Shown here piece after piece: positions 1 to 7,750 of a DNA stretch of 22,600 nt. The first letter of the stretch is position 1. Every line of letters starts with the position of its first letter. This stretch comes from Omnitrophica bacterium RIFCSPLOWO2_01_FULL_45_10 (GTDB lineage: Bacteria > Omnitrophota > Gorgyraeia > 2-01-FULL-45-10): positions 16,006-38,605 of the forward strand of contig MHFL01000027.1 in the NCBI GenBank assembly GCA_001804165.1, written 5' to 3'. The notes under the pieces were generated by a model. It was not told the origin of the DNA. It did no database searches and worked only from the letters and a program-made list of their open reading frames with translations. The position numbers and the translations under genes were made by a program.

Positions 1-2
1 CA

Positions 3-245
3 GGGAAACTTGAGGGTTTTGACGAGGAGCATGGAAAGATTCAGGATATGATTAAAGGGATCGAGGCTGAGTATTTCACTTTTGAATATTGCTATAAAGA
101 ACCTGCCTCCGAGAGCGAATATGAGTATAGATGGAAAAATGTTTGGGACGATCCAAAAAAGATACCTCGCGGCGTTAAAGTCGCGATAGGTAAATTTAAA
201 AAAATTATATTGCTCCCTGCAGGCGAACTGATCGAAGAAAAATGA
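3..245 (+). CDS. Type II secretion pseudopilin GspJ-like, C-terminal part (5' end outside window)
   Basis: The reading frame is open from the first bases of the window to the TGA at 243-245, so only the last 80 residues of a longer protein are present. The visible part has the look of a GspJ minor pseudopilin C-terminus: an aromatic, acidic beta-rich stretch, a Trp-containing segment (RWKNVWDDP) followed by a 'P-R-G-V-K-V' strand, as in the 'lP.gv.v.l' strand of GspJ/PulJ, then a short hydrophobic tail. Position also supports it, because gspK follows with a 4-bp ATGA overlap and GspJ precedes GspK in most T2SS operons. GspJ would sit in the pseudopilus tip complex with GspI and GspK in the periplasm. 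An internal ATG at 48 is not taken as the start because the frame continues upstream. The exact pseudopilin type is inferred from context more than from the fragment. Confidence 0.6.
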   Translation, partial: GKLEGFDEEHGKIQDMIKGIEAEYFTFEYCYKEPASESEYEYRWKNVWDDPKKIPRGVKVAIGKFKKIILLPAGELIEEK

Positions 246-1282
246 GATTGAATAGGAACGGCACAATCCTGATGGCGTCTTTGTGGATATTGGCGATACT
301 CTCCATTTTGGCCGTCGGTATCGGATTTCGTGTCTCGTTGGAGCTGCGCCTATCCAGAGATAATATGGATCGGCTAAAAGCACTATATCTTGCCAAGGCG
401 GGTGTTGTCAAGGCACAGGAGCGGCTCTTTAAAGATACAAGCAATTATGATTCCATCTATGAATGCGGTATAACGTTATCTAGTGAGGAAAAGTCAGACC
501 CAGGGGAATTTAATGCTGTATTTAATGTATCATTAGGCGATGGGTCTTTCAGCGTAGGCTACAGCGAAAACGGGAAATCTTACATAGGTATGTCGGATGA
601 AGAGCGAAAGATTAATATAAATAAAATAGATATAGCGAATAAAAAAATATTAGAAAATATTTTGATTAATAGCGCAAAAGAAAGACCGCTGTCAGGGCCC
701 GAGGCATCTGAGATAGCCGCGTCAATTATTGATTGGCGGGATGAGGATGAGGAATTCTTAGACGGGGGTGCCGAAAAAGATTATTATCAATCGCTGGAGT
801 TTCCGTATGATTGTAAAAATGGCGATTTCAGCGCGATCGAGGAACTCTTGCTTGTTAAAGGAATGACGCGCGAAATTTTTAACGATTTAAAAGATTATGT
901 CACGGTAAATGGCGATGGGAAGGTTAATATGAATACCGCCTCTAATGAAGTTATGCATGCAGTCGCCGGGGCGATTCCGTTGATAGAAGATACGATCAAC
1001 GCAATCATCGTTTTTCGGAATGGCACCGATGGTATTCTAAGCACCCAGGACGATGGAATATTTGACAGTGGTAACATGACTACTATATTATCCCTCCCCG
1101 GCATTGGGCTAACGCCAGGAGAAATAACTAAGGTCACAAACTCCTTTACAACGACGTCGAATTATTTTAGAATTGAGTCTCGAGGCGTGGTAGAAAGGGC
1201 AAAGATGAAAAAGCGAATAATCTGCGTTGCAAAAAGAGGAACCGGAGAGAATTTAAAATTAATCTCTTATCGCGAACAATAG
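242..1282 (+). CDS. gspK: Type II secretion minor pseudopilin GspK
   Basis: This 346-residue protein has a short basic N-terminus, then a prepilin-like cleavage site (RNG followed by TILMASLW) and a hydrophobic helix at about residues 8-29. The residue at +5 after the cleavage site is not Glu, which is the known GspK peculiarity among pseudopilins. The large soluble domain has an inserted region and a helix-hairpin-helix-like motif (VNMNTASNEVM, about residues 228-238), matching the usual 'vNvNTA' signature of GspK. GspK caps the pseudopilus tip with GspI and GspJ in the periplasm. The start ATG overlaps the upstream gene's stop (ATGA), indicating translational coupling. Length is within the usual range for the family (about 300-350). 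Its 3' end may overlap the true start of the next gene. Confidence 0.9.
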   Translation: MRLNRNGTILMASLWILAILSILAVGIGFRVSLELRLSRDNMDRLKALYLAKAGVVKAQERLFKDTSNYDSIYECGITLSSEEKSDPGEFNAVFNVSLGDGSFSVGYSENGKSYIGMSDEERKININKIDIANKKILENILINSAKERPLSGPEASEIAASIIDWRDEDEEFLDGGAEKDYYQSLEFPYDCKNGDFSAIEELLLVKGMTREIFNDLKDYVTVNGDGKVNMNTASNEVMHAVAGAIPLIEDTINAIIVFRNGTDGILSTQDDGIFDSGNMTTILSLPGIGLTPGEITKVTNSFTTTSNYFRIESRGVVERAKMKKRIICVAKRGTGENLKLISYREQ

Positions 1283-2712
1283 ATATTGGGAAAAGTTTCT
1301 TCGACCTCGCGAAGACAGACGTCTCTTTAGAGATCGGCAAGTCGTTTGTGAAGGTCATTGAGACGAAGAAGGCAAAAGGGAAGAGGGAGATAACCCGACT
1401 GGCCAGCGTTAAACTATCTTCAGAAAAAGATGAAGATATCTCTCAAGAAATAAGAAAACTGTTTAAGTCCCAGAAGATCGTTTCAGCAAAGGTCCGCTTG
1501 AATCTTCCGCGGCATTTGGCCACCATTAGATTTTTGAGACTTCCATCCACAAATGATGAAGAGATAAAGAAGATGCTTAAAACAGAGTCTTTAAAATACC
1601 TTCCATATGCGGAGGAAGAGATCGCATACGGCCATCGGATACTCTCAAAAGGCGACGATGGTTATTCGAATGTGCTCTTGGCGATCGCGCAAGTTACCAC
1701 TTTAGATAGATTGCTCAGGCTTTTGAAAGGCGCTGACTTGAGCGCTGATTCGATTTCTATTGGCTCAGAAGGTTTATTTTTATGGTATCTTCTTAAAGCC
1801 CCGGACGAAGGCGTTCCAAAGGCCGTGATATTGGTCAATATAGATTCAGATTATATAGATATCGGCATAATAAATGATTCAACACTTGTTTTCACGAGAG
1901 GAATTCCATGCGATAATGTTAATTTGTTCAATCGAATGCAGGTCTTGGACGAGGTGAGGGTGTCGATCGCGGCATATCAGAAAGAATCGGCGGAAATAGT
2001 AGGCAAAATCATATTAACCGGAATCCGCGATAAGGTTAATACTTGCGAGGATTTATTTAAAAAGGCCATGAGGATACCGATCGAAGCGCGTGACCAGACT
2101 CAAGATACCGGTGTGGCTTGCGAGGCCGCAGGCCTAGATTCAGAATCGCCGTCATTTGCCGAATTGATAGGAAGCGCTTTATCATTCGAGAAATTGAAGG
2201 TCGATCTTTTACCATCAAATATCTCAGAAGAGATTCGCCTTAGGTCCTTGAAGAATGGTCTCGTCGTCACTTTAACGCTAACGGCACTGATAGGGGCCCT
2301 AGCATTAGCCGGAGTCATTAAGCATTTAGCCGACAAAAGGGTTTATCTGGCATATATCAATAAAGAATTAACGAGGATTGAGCCCAGGGTCAATCGCGCC
2401 AAAAAGATGATGGACGATATAAACATTGTCAAGGAAGAACTCGAGAAAAGGCCTTTAGCCATAGATATCTTAAGCGAGGTCTATAAGTTGACTCCGAACG
2501 GGATATCTTTGAATATGCTGGATTTCGAAAGGATGAAGGCGCTGGTTTTAAGAGGCCGAGCCGGCGCATTAAGTGAGATATTTAAATATATCGGTCTTTT
2601 GGAAGGCTCATCTTATTTCGAGAACGTGAGGGTGAAGTACGCGACAAAACGGGTAGTGGCGAATAGGGAAGCAGTCGATTTTGAGATAAGTTGTTCGTTA
2701 TCTAAACAGTAA
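1258..2712 (+). CDS. GspL/PilM-like actin-fold assembly protein with PilN-like C-terminal domain
   Basis: The N-terminal two thirds are the cytoplasmic PilM/GspL actin-like domain. One transmembrane helix follows (nt about 2257-2325), then a periplasmic PilN/GspL-like ferredoxin-fold segment ending at 2712. Such a protein links the secretion ATPase to the inner-membrane platform and partners the GspM-like product next door. The first conventional start in frame is GTG at 1348, but that would cut off the family's N-terminal phosphate-binding strand motif, which is present in frame just upstream (LEIGKSFVKVIE, nt 1333-1368). The frame stays open back to a stop near 1171-1176, with no ATG, GTG or TTG before 1348. 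The best candidate is ATT at 1258, eight bases after a GGAGAG ribosome binding site at 1244-1249, giving 484 residues and a 25-base overlap with gspK. Function is well supported; the start codon is an inference, and the fallback is 1348. Confidence 0.82.
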   Translation: MNLLSRTIDIGKSFFDLAKTDVSLEIGKSFVKVIETKKAKGKREITRLASVKLSSEKDEDISQEIRKLFKSQKIVSAKVRLNLPRHLATIRFLRLPSTNDEEIKKMLKTESLKYLPYAEEEIAYGHRILSKGDDGYSNVLLAIAQVTTLDRLLRLLKGADLSADSISIGSEGLFLWYLLKAPDEGVPKAVILVNIDSDYIDIGIINDSTLVFTRGIPCDNVNLFNRMQVLDEVRVSIAAYQKESAEIVGKIILTGIRDKVNTCEDLFKKAMRIPIEARDQTQDTGVACEAAGLDSESPSFAELIGSALSFEKLKVDLLPSNISEEIRLRSLKNGLVVTLTLTALIGALALAGVIKHLADKRVYLAYINKELTRIEPRVNRAKKMMDDINIVKEELEKRPLAIDILSEVYKLTPNGISLNMLDFERMKALVLRGRAGALSEIFKYIGLLEGSSYFENVRVKYATKRVVANREAVDFEISCSLSKQ

Positions 2713-2760
2713 ATAAATCATCAAGCCATATTGGCTCGAAACGAAAAGAGGCAGAGCAGG

Positions 2761-3297
2761 ATGTTCATACAGAATCTATCAAAACGTGAAAGGCGAATAG
2801 CGTTAACGACGATTGTTATCGCGGTGGTCGCGTTAACGCATAACTTTATTCTGGAGCCGATACGTGAACGTTGGATGCGTTTTGATGAAGAGATAGACTC
2901 AAAAGTTAATAGATTAAGAAAGAACACGGAAATAGTGTCGATATATAACCTGTTGGAGACAAGATACGAGAAATTATCCAAATATGCCAAATCTACAAAG
3001 AAAGAAGAAGAGGAGGTGGCGGCAATATTAAGCGAGATCGAGGCGATTTCCCGAACCAACTCCGCCGCAATAGAAAACATAAAACCTCTGGGCGTAAAAA
3101 ATAGGGGAACGTATAAAGAGGTCCTGATAGAAGCGTCTTTAGATGCCCAGATAAGCCAGTTATCGAAGTTTTTATATGATTTGGAAAATTCACAAAATAT
3201 GATAGTAAAGGTAAAACGTTTCACCTTATTCAGTAAGGCCAACCAGCCAAATATCCTCAAGTGTACATTGCTCGTCAGTAAATTGTTAATCGATTAA
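2761..3297 (+). CDS. GspM/PilO-like inner-membrane assembly protein
   Basis: From the ATG at 2761 this is 178 residues: a short cytoplasmic tail with the 'LSKRERR' motif typical of GspM just before the membrane, one transmembrane helix at about residues 12-30, a coiled-coil region at about 35-85 rich in Lys/Glu, and a C-terminal ferredoxin-like domain. This is the standard GspM/PilO layout, the partner of GspL/PilN in the inner-membrane platform. The ATG at 2761 is preferred because AGAGG (2747-2751) lies nine bases upstream. A TTG at 2731 in the same frame would add ten residues but has no ribosome binding site. Sequence conservation in this family is low, so the call rests on topology, the LSxRE motif and position after the gspL-like gene. 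Confidence 0.78.
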   Translation: MFIQNLSKRERRIALTTIVIAVVALTHNFILEPIRERWMRFDEEIDSKVNRLRKNTEIVSIYNLLETRYEKLSKYAKSTKKEEEEVAAILSEIEAISRTNSAAIENIKPLGVKNRGTYKEVLIEASLDAQISQLSKFLYDLENSQNMIVKVKRFTLFSKANQPNILKCTLLVSKLLID

Positions 3298-3342
3298 CCA
3301 TAATCTAATACCACAAGCTTTCATAACCCATTGTGCTATAGT

Positions 3343-3359
3343 GCGAAGCGAAGCGAAGC
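3343..3359 (+). repeat. Short tandem repeat, 3 x GCGAA
   Basis: Three perfect tandem copies of GCGAA followed by GC lie in the 156-bp gap between the gspM-like gene and the merR promoter. No function is evident. It may be slippage or debris of an interspersed repeat. Confidence 0.4.
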
Positions 3360-3373
3360 CTGCCCGAATGGGA

Positions 3374-3401
3374 TTGACAAATGAAAAATATGTGATATAC
3401 T
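3374..3401 (+). promoter_or_regulatory. Sigma-70-type promoter of the merR-exeA-gspCD unit
   Basis: A perfect -35 TTGACA (3374-3379) and a -10 TATACT (3396-3401) are separated by 16 bases. Transcription would start near 3408, about 45 bases before merR. The spacing is normal for sigma-70, not the stretched 19-20 bases typical of promoters activated by classical MerR twisting. The promoter splits the secretion locus into two transcription units. Confidence 0.75.
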
Positions 3402-3443
3402 CTCTGAGTAGAGAGTATTAATTAACTATCTAATCAGAGAGTA
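3398..3443 (+). promoter_or_regulatory. Dyad operator overlapping the -10 box, plus a third half-site
   Basis: TACTCTCT (3398-3405) and AGAGAGTA (3410-3417) form a perfect 8-bp inverted repeat around GAGT. It overlaps the -10 hexamer and the expected transcription start. A further identical half-site AGAGAGTA lies at 3436-3443, 26 bp downstream of the second arm and just before merR. Such placement suits a repressor site, most simply autoregulation by the MerR-type protein encoded next. The assignment to that protein is inference. Confidence 0.6.
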
Positions 3444-3453
3444 CGCACGCGCA

Positions 3454-3687
3454 ATGGAATTTTACCTAGTAAAAGACTTATCTCGCCTTTCAGGCATCTC
3501 TATTTACACGCTAAAATATTATTTGAAGTTGGGGCTTTTAAGAGAGACGGGTAGAAGTCCTGAAACCAATTTCAGGTATTTTGACAACAGCACCCTCGAT
3601 AGATTGAAAAAGATAATAGAGTTTCGGCGTAACGATATATCTTTGGATAAGATACGCCAACTCATGGACGAAGGAAAGAATAGATGA
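3454..3687 (+). CDS. MerR-family DNA-binding protein, short form (77 aa)
   Basis: The product is 77 residues and consists almost only of a MerR-type winged helix-turn-helix. It has 'VKDLSRLSGISIYTLKYYLKLGLL' features spread over residues 6-29 (helix-turn-helix), followed by a wing with 'NFRYFDNSTLDRLKKI' and the beginning of the second helix pair ('DISLDKIRQLM'). The effector-binding and long dimerisation parts of classical MerR proteins are absent. It follows its own consensus promoter with an overlapping dyad, and its stop overlaps the start of the exeA-like gene (ATGA at 3684-3687), so the two are translationally coupled. This suggests local control of the secretion genes downstream. The ribosome binding site is weak: the purine-rich half-site AGAGAG lies 12 bases from the ATG. 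Confidence 0.88.
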   Translation: MEFYLVKDLSRLSGISIYTLKYYLKLGLLRETGRSPETNFRYFDNSTLDRLKKIIEFRRNDISLDKIRQLMDEGKNR

Positions 3688-4499
3688 GTTATTATGAGGA
3701 GATAGGATTGAAGACGGAACCTTTTTCTTCGAGTCCTGATCCCGCATTTTTTTACCGTTCGTCCGCCCATAACACGGCGCTTCAGAGGTTAGAGATCGCC
3801 ATCAGGTTGAAGCGGGGTTTAAGCCTCGTATTGGGAGACGTCGGAACGGGGAAGACCACAATGCTTAGGACGCTCGTTCAGAGTTTCGCGGATGATGATA
3901 AATTCACGTTTCATATGATACTTGACCCGTCTTACAAATCGGAATTCCAATTCCTCTCGAGCCTCGTCAAGATGTTCGGCGTGAAGCCGGATTCAAGATC
4001 CACTTTAAATTATAAAGACGAGATACAAAAATATTTGTTCAAAAAAGGGGTGGATGAGGACAAGACGGTCGTGCTTTTGATAGATGAAGGCCAGAAACTC
4101 TCCACGCCGTTCCTCGAGATTTTGAGAACCCTCTTAAATTACGAAACAAACGAGTATAAACTTCTTCAACTTGTGATAATCGCGCAGATGGAACTCCTGC
4201 CGCGCGTGAAGCGGCTCAAGAACTTTTACGACAGGATAATGCTGAAGTACATCATAAATCCCCTCGATGAAAGAGATACAAAAGAGATGATAGCATTTCG
4301 ACTCATGTCCGCCGGGCTCGACAGCTCCAGGCGCCTCTTTACAGATGGCGCCTTAAGGGTAATATTCGAATATTCTCAAGGATATCCCCGCAAGATTTCC
4401 ATCCTATGTCACGATAGCCTGGAAATGCTCGTCATGAACGGCGACTCGATGGTGGATGAGGGTATAGTTAGCGCCTGTATAAAGCGAGAGATAATTTAA
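3684..4499 (+). CDS. ExeA/GspA-type AAA+ ATPase
   Basis: This 271-residue protein starts with the family signature 'YYEEIGLKTEPFSSSPDPAFFY' (around residues 3-24). It has a Walker A (GDVGTGKT, 51-58), a Walker B (VVLLIDEGQ, 129-137) and a C-terminal AAA lid. This matches the cytoplasmic ATPase part of ExeA, which with ExeB helps insert the secretin through the peptidoglycan in Aeromonas. The transmembrane segment and peptidoglycan-binding domain of full-length ExeA are missing, so this is the cytoplasm-only form often found in T2SS and pilus loci. It is coupled to merR upstream and directly followed, without gap, by the gspC-like gene. Confidence 0.88.
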   Translation: MSYYEEIGLKTEPFSSSPDPAFFYRSSAHNTALQRLEIAIRLKRGLSLVLGDVGTGKTTMLRTLVQSFADDDKFTFHMILDPSYKSEFQFLSSLVKMFGVKPDSRSTLNYKDEIQKYLFKKGVDEDKTVVLLIDEGQKLSTPFLEILRTLLNYETNEYKLLQLVIIAQMELLPRVKRLKNFYDRIMLKYIINPLDERDTKEMIAFRLMSAGLDSSRRLFTDGALRVIFEYSQGYPRKISILCHDSLEMLVMNGDSMVDEGIVSACIKREII

Positions 4500-5201
4500 A
4501 TGCACAAAGACACGTCGCCGGAGGAGAGGCTCTTAGCCCTGATAAAGGGAAGACATAAAAAGCCCAAAGATAAGGGCATAAGAGATACGGCTCTGGATGA
4601 GAGCCGCCAAAATGCGAATGAAATGCCCGAAGCGACCCAGCCGGAGCCAAAGAGAGCCGGTAGCAAATCTTACATTTTAGAGATACTCAGATTTCCATTA
4701 TTCAAGAAGAGGCTCTTTGACCCCGTCGTTTTAAGGATTATCAATAAGTATTTGGCAATTATTTTTATACTTTCAATTGGATATTTATTTTTTGCTCTTC
4801 TCTTTATAAAACCCAATAAAAATTTTCAACTTCTCATATCCCAAATGCCACGCCAAAAGTCGACCTTAAGAGAAGCCGAAGAGGTCGTTCTGGACACGAA
4901 GGATTACGCGTCATATTCGTCAGAGATAAGCGGCAAGAGATTATTCAGCCCTACTATAGAAGAAAACATCACCGCCTCACCTAAGGGGACTCAAACCCCC
5001 GAAGAGGACATGTCGGGCAATCTCATCTTGGTAGGCATAATACAGGGAGATAATCCTCAGGCCGTCATAGAGGATAAGAAAAGCCAGAAGACATACTACT
5101 TGAGCGTGAACCAGTCTTTTAACGGGTTCACGATAGAGGAGATTACCGCAGGCAAAGTCATATTGGACTATGGCGGTAGAAAGATAACGCTCGTATTATG
5201 A
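4500..5201 (+). CDS. GspC-like inner-membrane secretion protein
   Basis: The 233-residue product has a long polar cytoplasmic N-terminus (1-80), one transmembrane helix (about 84-103), a linker, and a C-terminal domain at about 173-233. That domain has the homology-region pattern of GspC: 'LVGIIQGDNPQAVIED' then 'KTYYLSV' and a final short strand. GspC connects the inner-membrane platform to the N0 domain of the secretin, which fits its place immediately before gspD. There is no PDZ domain at the C-terminus, so it resembles the short GspC/PilP-like type. The ATG follows the previous stop directly (TAAATG). GspC is the best match, but a PilP-like name would be defensible. Confidence 0.75.
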   Translation: MHKDTSPEERLLALIKGRHKKPKDKGIRDTALDESRQNANEMPEATQPEPKRAGSKSYILEILRFPLFKKRLFDPVVLRIINKYLAIIFILSIGYLFFALLFIKPNKNFQLLISQMPRQKSTLREAEEVVLDTKDYASYSSEISGKRLFSPTIEENITASPKGTQTPEEDMSGNLILVGIIQGDNPQAVIEDKKSQKTYYLSVNQSFNGFTIEEITAGKVILDYGGRKITLVL

Positions 5202-5223
5202 GTATGAACAAAAGAGGTGAGAG

Positions 5224-7188
5224 ATGAAGAGAATCCATTCTTTAATGTTTATCGCAATTTTCTTTCTTTGCATTGCCGTAACCTTTGTATTTGCCGAAGA
5301 GGCCCTTATTACGAATATCGAACAGCCGGCAGGCCTTGAAGAGAATAAGATATCCTTAGATCTAAAAGGCATGGATGTGGTAGAGGTCGTAAAGATGCTC
5401 GCCACGAAAGGAAACCTGAACGTCGTTATCTCCAGCGACGTGAAGGGCCGCGTCACGATATTTTTGAAGAGCGTCGATATCATGGATGCCTTCGAGATAA
5501 TCCTCATCGCTAATAACCTTGCATACGATAAGCGCGGCGACATCATCTACGTGATGAGCCAAAGGGATTATGAGGCGATATACGGAGAGAGGTATGCCGA
5601 GAAGAAGGCAGCGAAGATATTTCAACTTAAATATGCCAAGGCGAGCGAAGTCTCGAAGGCGCTGAACCAGATAAAGACGAGAATAGGAAAAGTCATAGTG
5701 GATGAGGGCTCAAACACGATTGTAGCCATTGATAACCCCGGGGCCTTAGAGCAGATAACCGATACGGTCGATAAGTTGGATGTGCGCACTGTAACCAAGA
5801 TATTCGAACTTAAATACGCCAAGGCAGCCGATTTGAAGACGAAGATCTCTGAGGTGCTGACCAAAGGTGTAGGCGCCGTTCAGATGGACGAAAGGACGAA
5901 CAAGATTATCGTCATGGACCTGGAGAAAAGGATGCCTGAGATAAGCCAGATGGTGAAGGCCTTTGATGATAAATTACAACAGGTTCTCATAGAAGCGAAG
6001 ATAATTCAGATAACGTTGGACGATAAATATAAACTGGGGGTTGACTGGGAGCAGGTTCTTCACAAACTGGAGAAGGAGATCAGTATAAAAAGCACATTCG
6101 AACTTGCTGCGAAGAATGCGTTTACGCCCGGAGCGCAGGTCGTGATAGGCACGCTCGGCTCCGCTACAGATTACGCCGCGATGGTGCAGGCATTGAAAAC
6201 CATTGGAGATACAAATCTTCTCTCGAGCCCGAGGATAACGGCGTTGAACAATCAAGAAGCGAAGATACTGGTAGGCACATCCCAGCCCTACGCCAGCAAC
6301 ACCGTAACCCAGGGCACATCTACCACGACGACCGCGACATCTCTTAATTTTATAGATGTGGGAGTGAAACTTTATGTCACTCCAACGATCAATAAGGATA
6401 ACTTCGTCACTATGAAGATAAAACCGGAGGTGAGCTCCGTATCCGGCACTTATACGTATGGTAGTCCATCGACAACGGTTCCGATAGTATCAACGACACA
6501 GGCCGAAACGAGCGTTACAGTAAAAGACGGGATAACGATAATCATAGCCGGATTGATAAAAGACGAAAGGACAAGCACGGTTGATAAGGTTCCGATACTA
6601 GGTGATATACCTATAATAGGGCATGCATTCAGAAAGACGGACAAGGAGATAAAGAAACAGGAATTGGTGGTATTTTTAACCCCTCACGTCGTAAGCGGCG
6701 AAAGCGATTATCTGGAACAACCCCAAACAGCGCCGATAGGAGAGAGACAATTCACCGTGCCAGAGACCCTCGTATTCGAAAGAAGAAAACGAGAGGATAT
6801 GAAACCGGGCTACTTTAAGCAAAAGAGGAGAAAGATGTTCGAGAAGGCGCCAAAAGAAGAGGAAATACAAAAGAAGGGAGCATTGGTGAAGACAGTCATT
6901 CCTGCAACGCCGGCGGAATATTACTATGTTATAAAAGAAAGAATAGTTGAAAATATAGAATTCCCGAAGGGCGCTAAAGCCGCTCCCCTTAAGGGAGAGG
7001 TGAGAATAGCGTTCTCTTTGTCTAGATCCGGAGAGTTGGTGGATTCGCCTGAGATTCTTGGCTCTTCCAATAATGATTTGGACTTACCATCCATAAACGC
7101 CGTAAAAAAAGCGAGCCCTTTCCCTGAATTTCCGGAATCTATCGGACAGGACGAAAAACGCTTTATAGTTAATTTAATTTTCGAGTAG
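5224..7188 (+). CDS. gspD: Secretin GspD with C-terminal TonB-like domain
   Basis: A signal peptide (about 1-24) is followed by an N0 domain (about 45-111), an N1 domain (about 130-187), an N2-like repeat (about 192-249) and the secretin core (about 255-490), including the signature 'VPILGDIPIIGHAFR' (456-470). The protein forms the multimeric outer-membrane channel of the secretion machine. It then has a basic linker (about 500-560) and a domain at about 565-654 with TonB C-terminal features: a 'GEVRIAFSLSRSGEL' strand pair, 'SSNNDLD', and 'AVKKASPFPEFP' before a last beta strand. That extension is not part of standard GspD and seems to be a fusion. The N1 and N2-like domains share 'KIFxLKYAKA', a clear internal duplication. 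The ribosome binding site GAGGTGAGAG is strong. The start is unambiguous. Confidence 0.93.
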   Translation: MKRIHSLMFIAIFFLCIAVTFVFAEEALITNIEQPAGLEENKISLDLKGMDVVEVVKMLATKGNLNVVISSDVKGRVTIFLKSVDIMDAFEIILIANNLAYDKRGDIIYVMSQRDYEAIYGERYAEKKAAKIFQLKYAKASEVSKALNQIKTRIGKVIVDEGSNTIVAIDNPGALEQITDTVDKLDVRTVTKIFELKYAKAADLKTKISEVLTKGVGAVQMDERTNKIIVMDLEKRMPEISQMVKAFDDKLQQVLIEAKIIQITLDDKYKLGVDWEQVLHKLEKEISIKSTFELAAKNAFTPGAQVVIGTLGSATDYAAMVQALKTIGDTNLLSSPRITALNNQEAKILVGTSQPYASNTVTQGTSTTTTATSLNFIDVGVKLYVTPTINKDNFVTMKIKPEVSSVSGTYTYGSPSTTVPIVSTTQAETSVTVKDGITIIIAGLIKDERTSTVDKVPILGDIPIIGHAFRKTDKEIKKQELVVFLTPHVVSGESDYLEQPQTAPIGERQFTVPETLVFERRKREDMKPGYFKQKRRKMFEKAPKEEEIQKKGALVKTVIPATPAEYYYVIKERIVENIEFPKGAKAAPLKGEVRIAFSLSRSGELVDSPEILGSSNNDLDLPSINAVKKASPFPEFPESIGQDEKRFIVNLIFE

Positions 7189-7216
7189 ACAGCCTCTCTT
7201 GAAAGGAGGGAGAAAA

Positions 7217-7750
7217 GTGCAAAAAAATCTAAACATTTTCCTAACCATTTTTTTCGTAACGAGCATAGTCCTTTTGTGCACGTCCCTGGTATTATATACA
7301 TTAAAGGAGAACGAGGAAGAAAAAAAGATAGCCCTTCAGAAAACTCTCGACGAAGTTATTAAGGCCAAAGAGTCGCTCGAAGGCAAATCAAAAAATTTAG
7401 AGGTCGCGAGCGCGGAATTAAAAGCGACCATCAAGTCTCATGAAGACAGGATAAGCGCATTGGCTCGGTCCCAAGAAGAAGAGCGGGCAAAATCCGATGA
7501 CTATCTTGCCAAGATGAAGCAGGGCGAGATGGAGATAAAAACTTTAAAATCGAGACTTGAGGAAGAGGGTTTAGAAAAAGAAGAATTGTTAAAACGTCTC
7601 AATGCAGTGAATGAGGAGCGCCTCAACCTTAAATTTCACCTGGAAACATTGCTCAAGACAAAGGAGGAACTGGAGAAGAAGGCGAAAGAACTCGCCGAAA
7701 AGGAAGATATCTCATTAGGCACAATCGTCATCAAACAACCCCCGAAGTAG
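7217..7750 (+). CDS. Membrane-anchored coiled-coil protein, function unknown
   Basis: From the GTG at 7217 this is 177 residues: a hydrophobic helix at about residues 5-25, then an almost continuous Glu/Lys/Leu-rich coiled coil to about residue 165, and a short Pro-containing tail. GTG 7217 is chosen because AAGGAGG (7203-7209) stands seven bases upstream. The longer frame from a TTG at 7199 would contain that ribosome binding site in its own coding sequence. The gene lies 28 bases after gspD and has the same strand, so it is probably the last gene of the secretion unit. I do not recognise a family. It could scaffold or space the secretion complex in the periplasm, but that is speculation from topology and position. 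Confidence 0.75.
   Translation: MQKNLNIFLTIFFVTSIVLLCTSLVLYTLKENEEEKKIALQKTLDEVIKAKESLEGKSKNLEVASAELKATIKSHEDRISALARSQEEERAKSDDYLAKMKQGEMEIKTLKSRLEEEGLEKEELLKRLNAVNEERLNLKFHLETLLKTKEELEKKAKELAEKEDISLGTIVIKQPPK

Noticed and set aside
2721..3260. Long minus-strand frame opposite the gspM-like gene
   Set aside because: It is the antisense shadow of a better-supported gene with the right topology and ribosome binding site; its hydrophobic composition mirrors the other strand.
3327..3372. Inverted repeat CCCATT/AATGGG around the GCGAA tandem repeat
   Set aside because: The arms are only six bases, 34 bases apart, with no U-tract; not distinguishable from chance.
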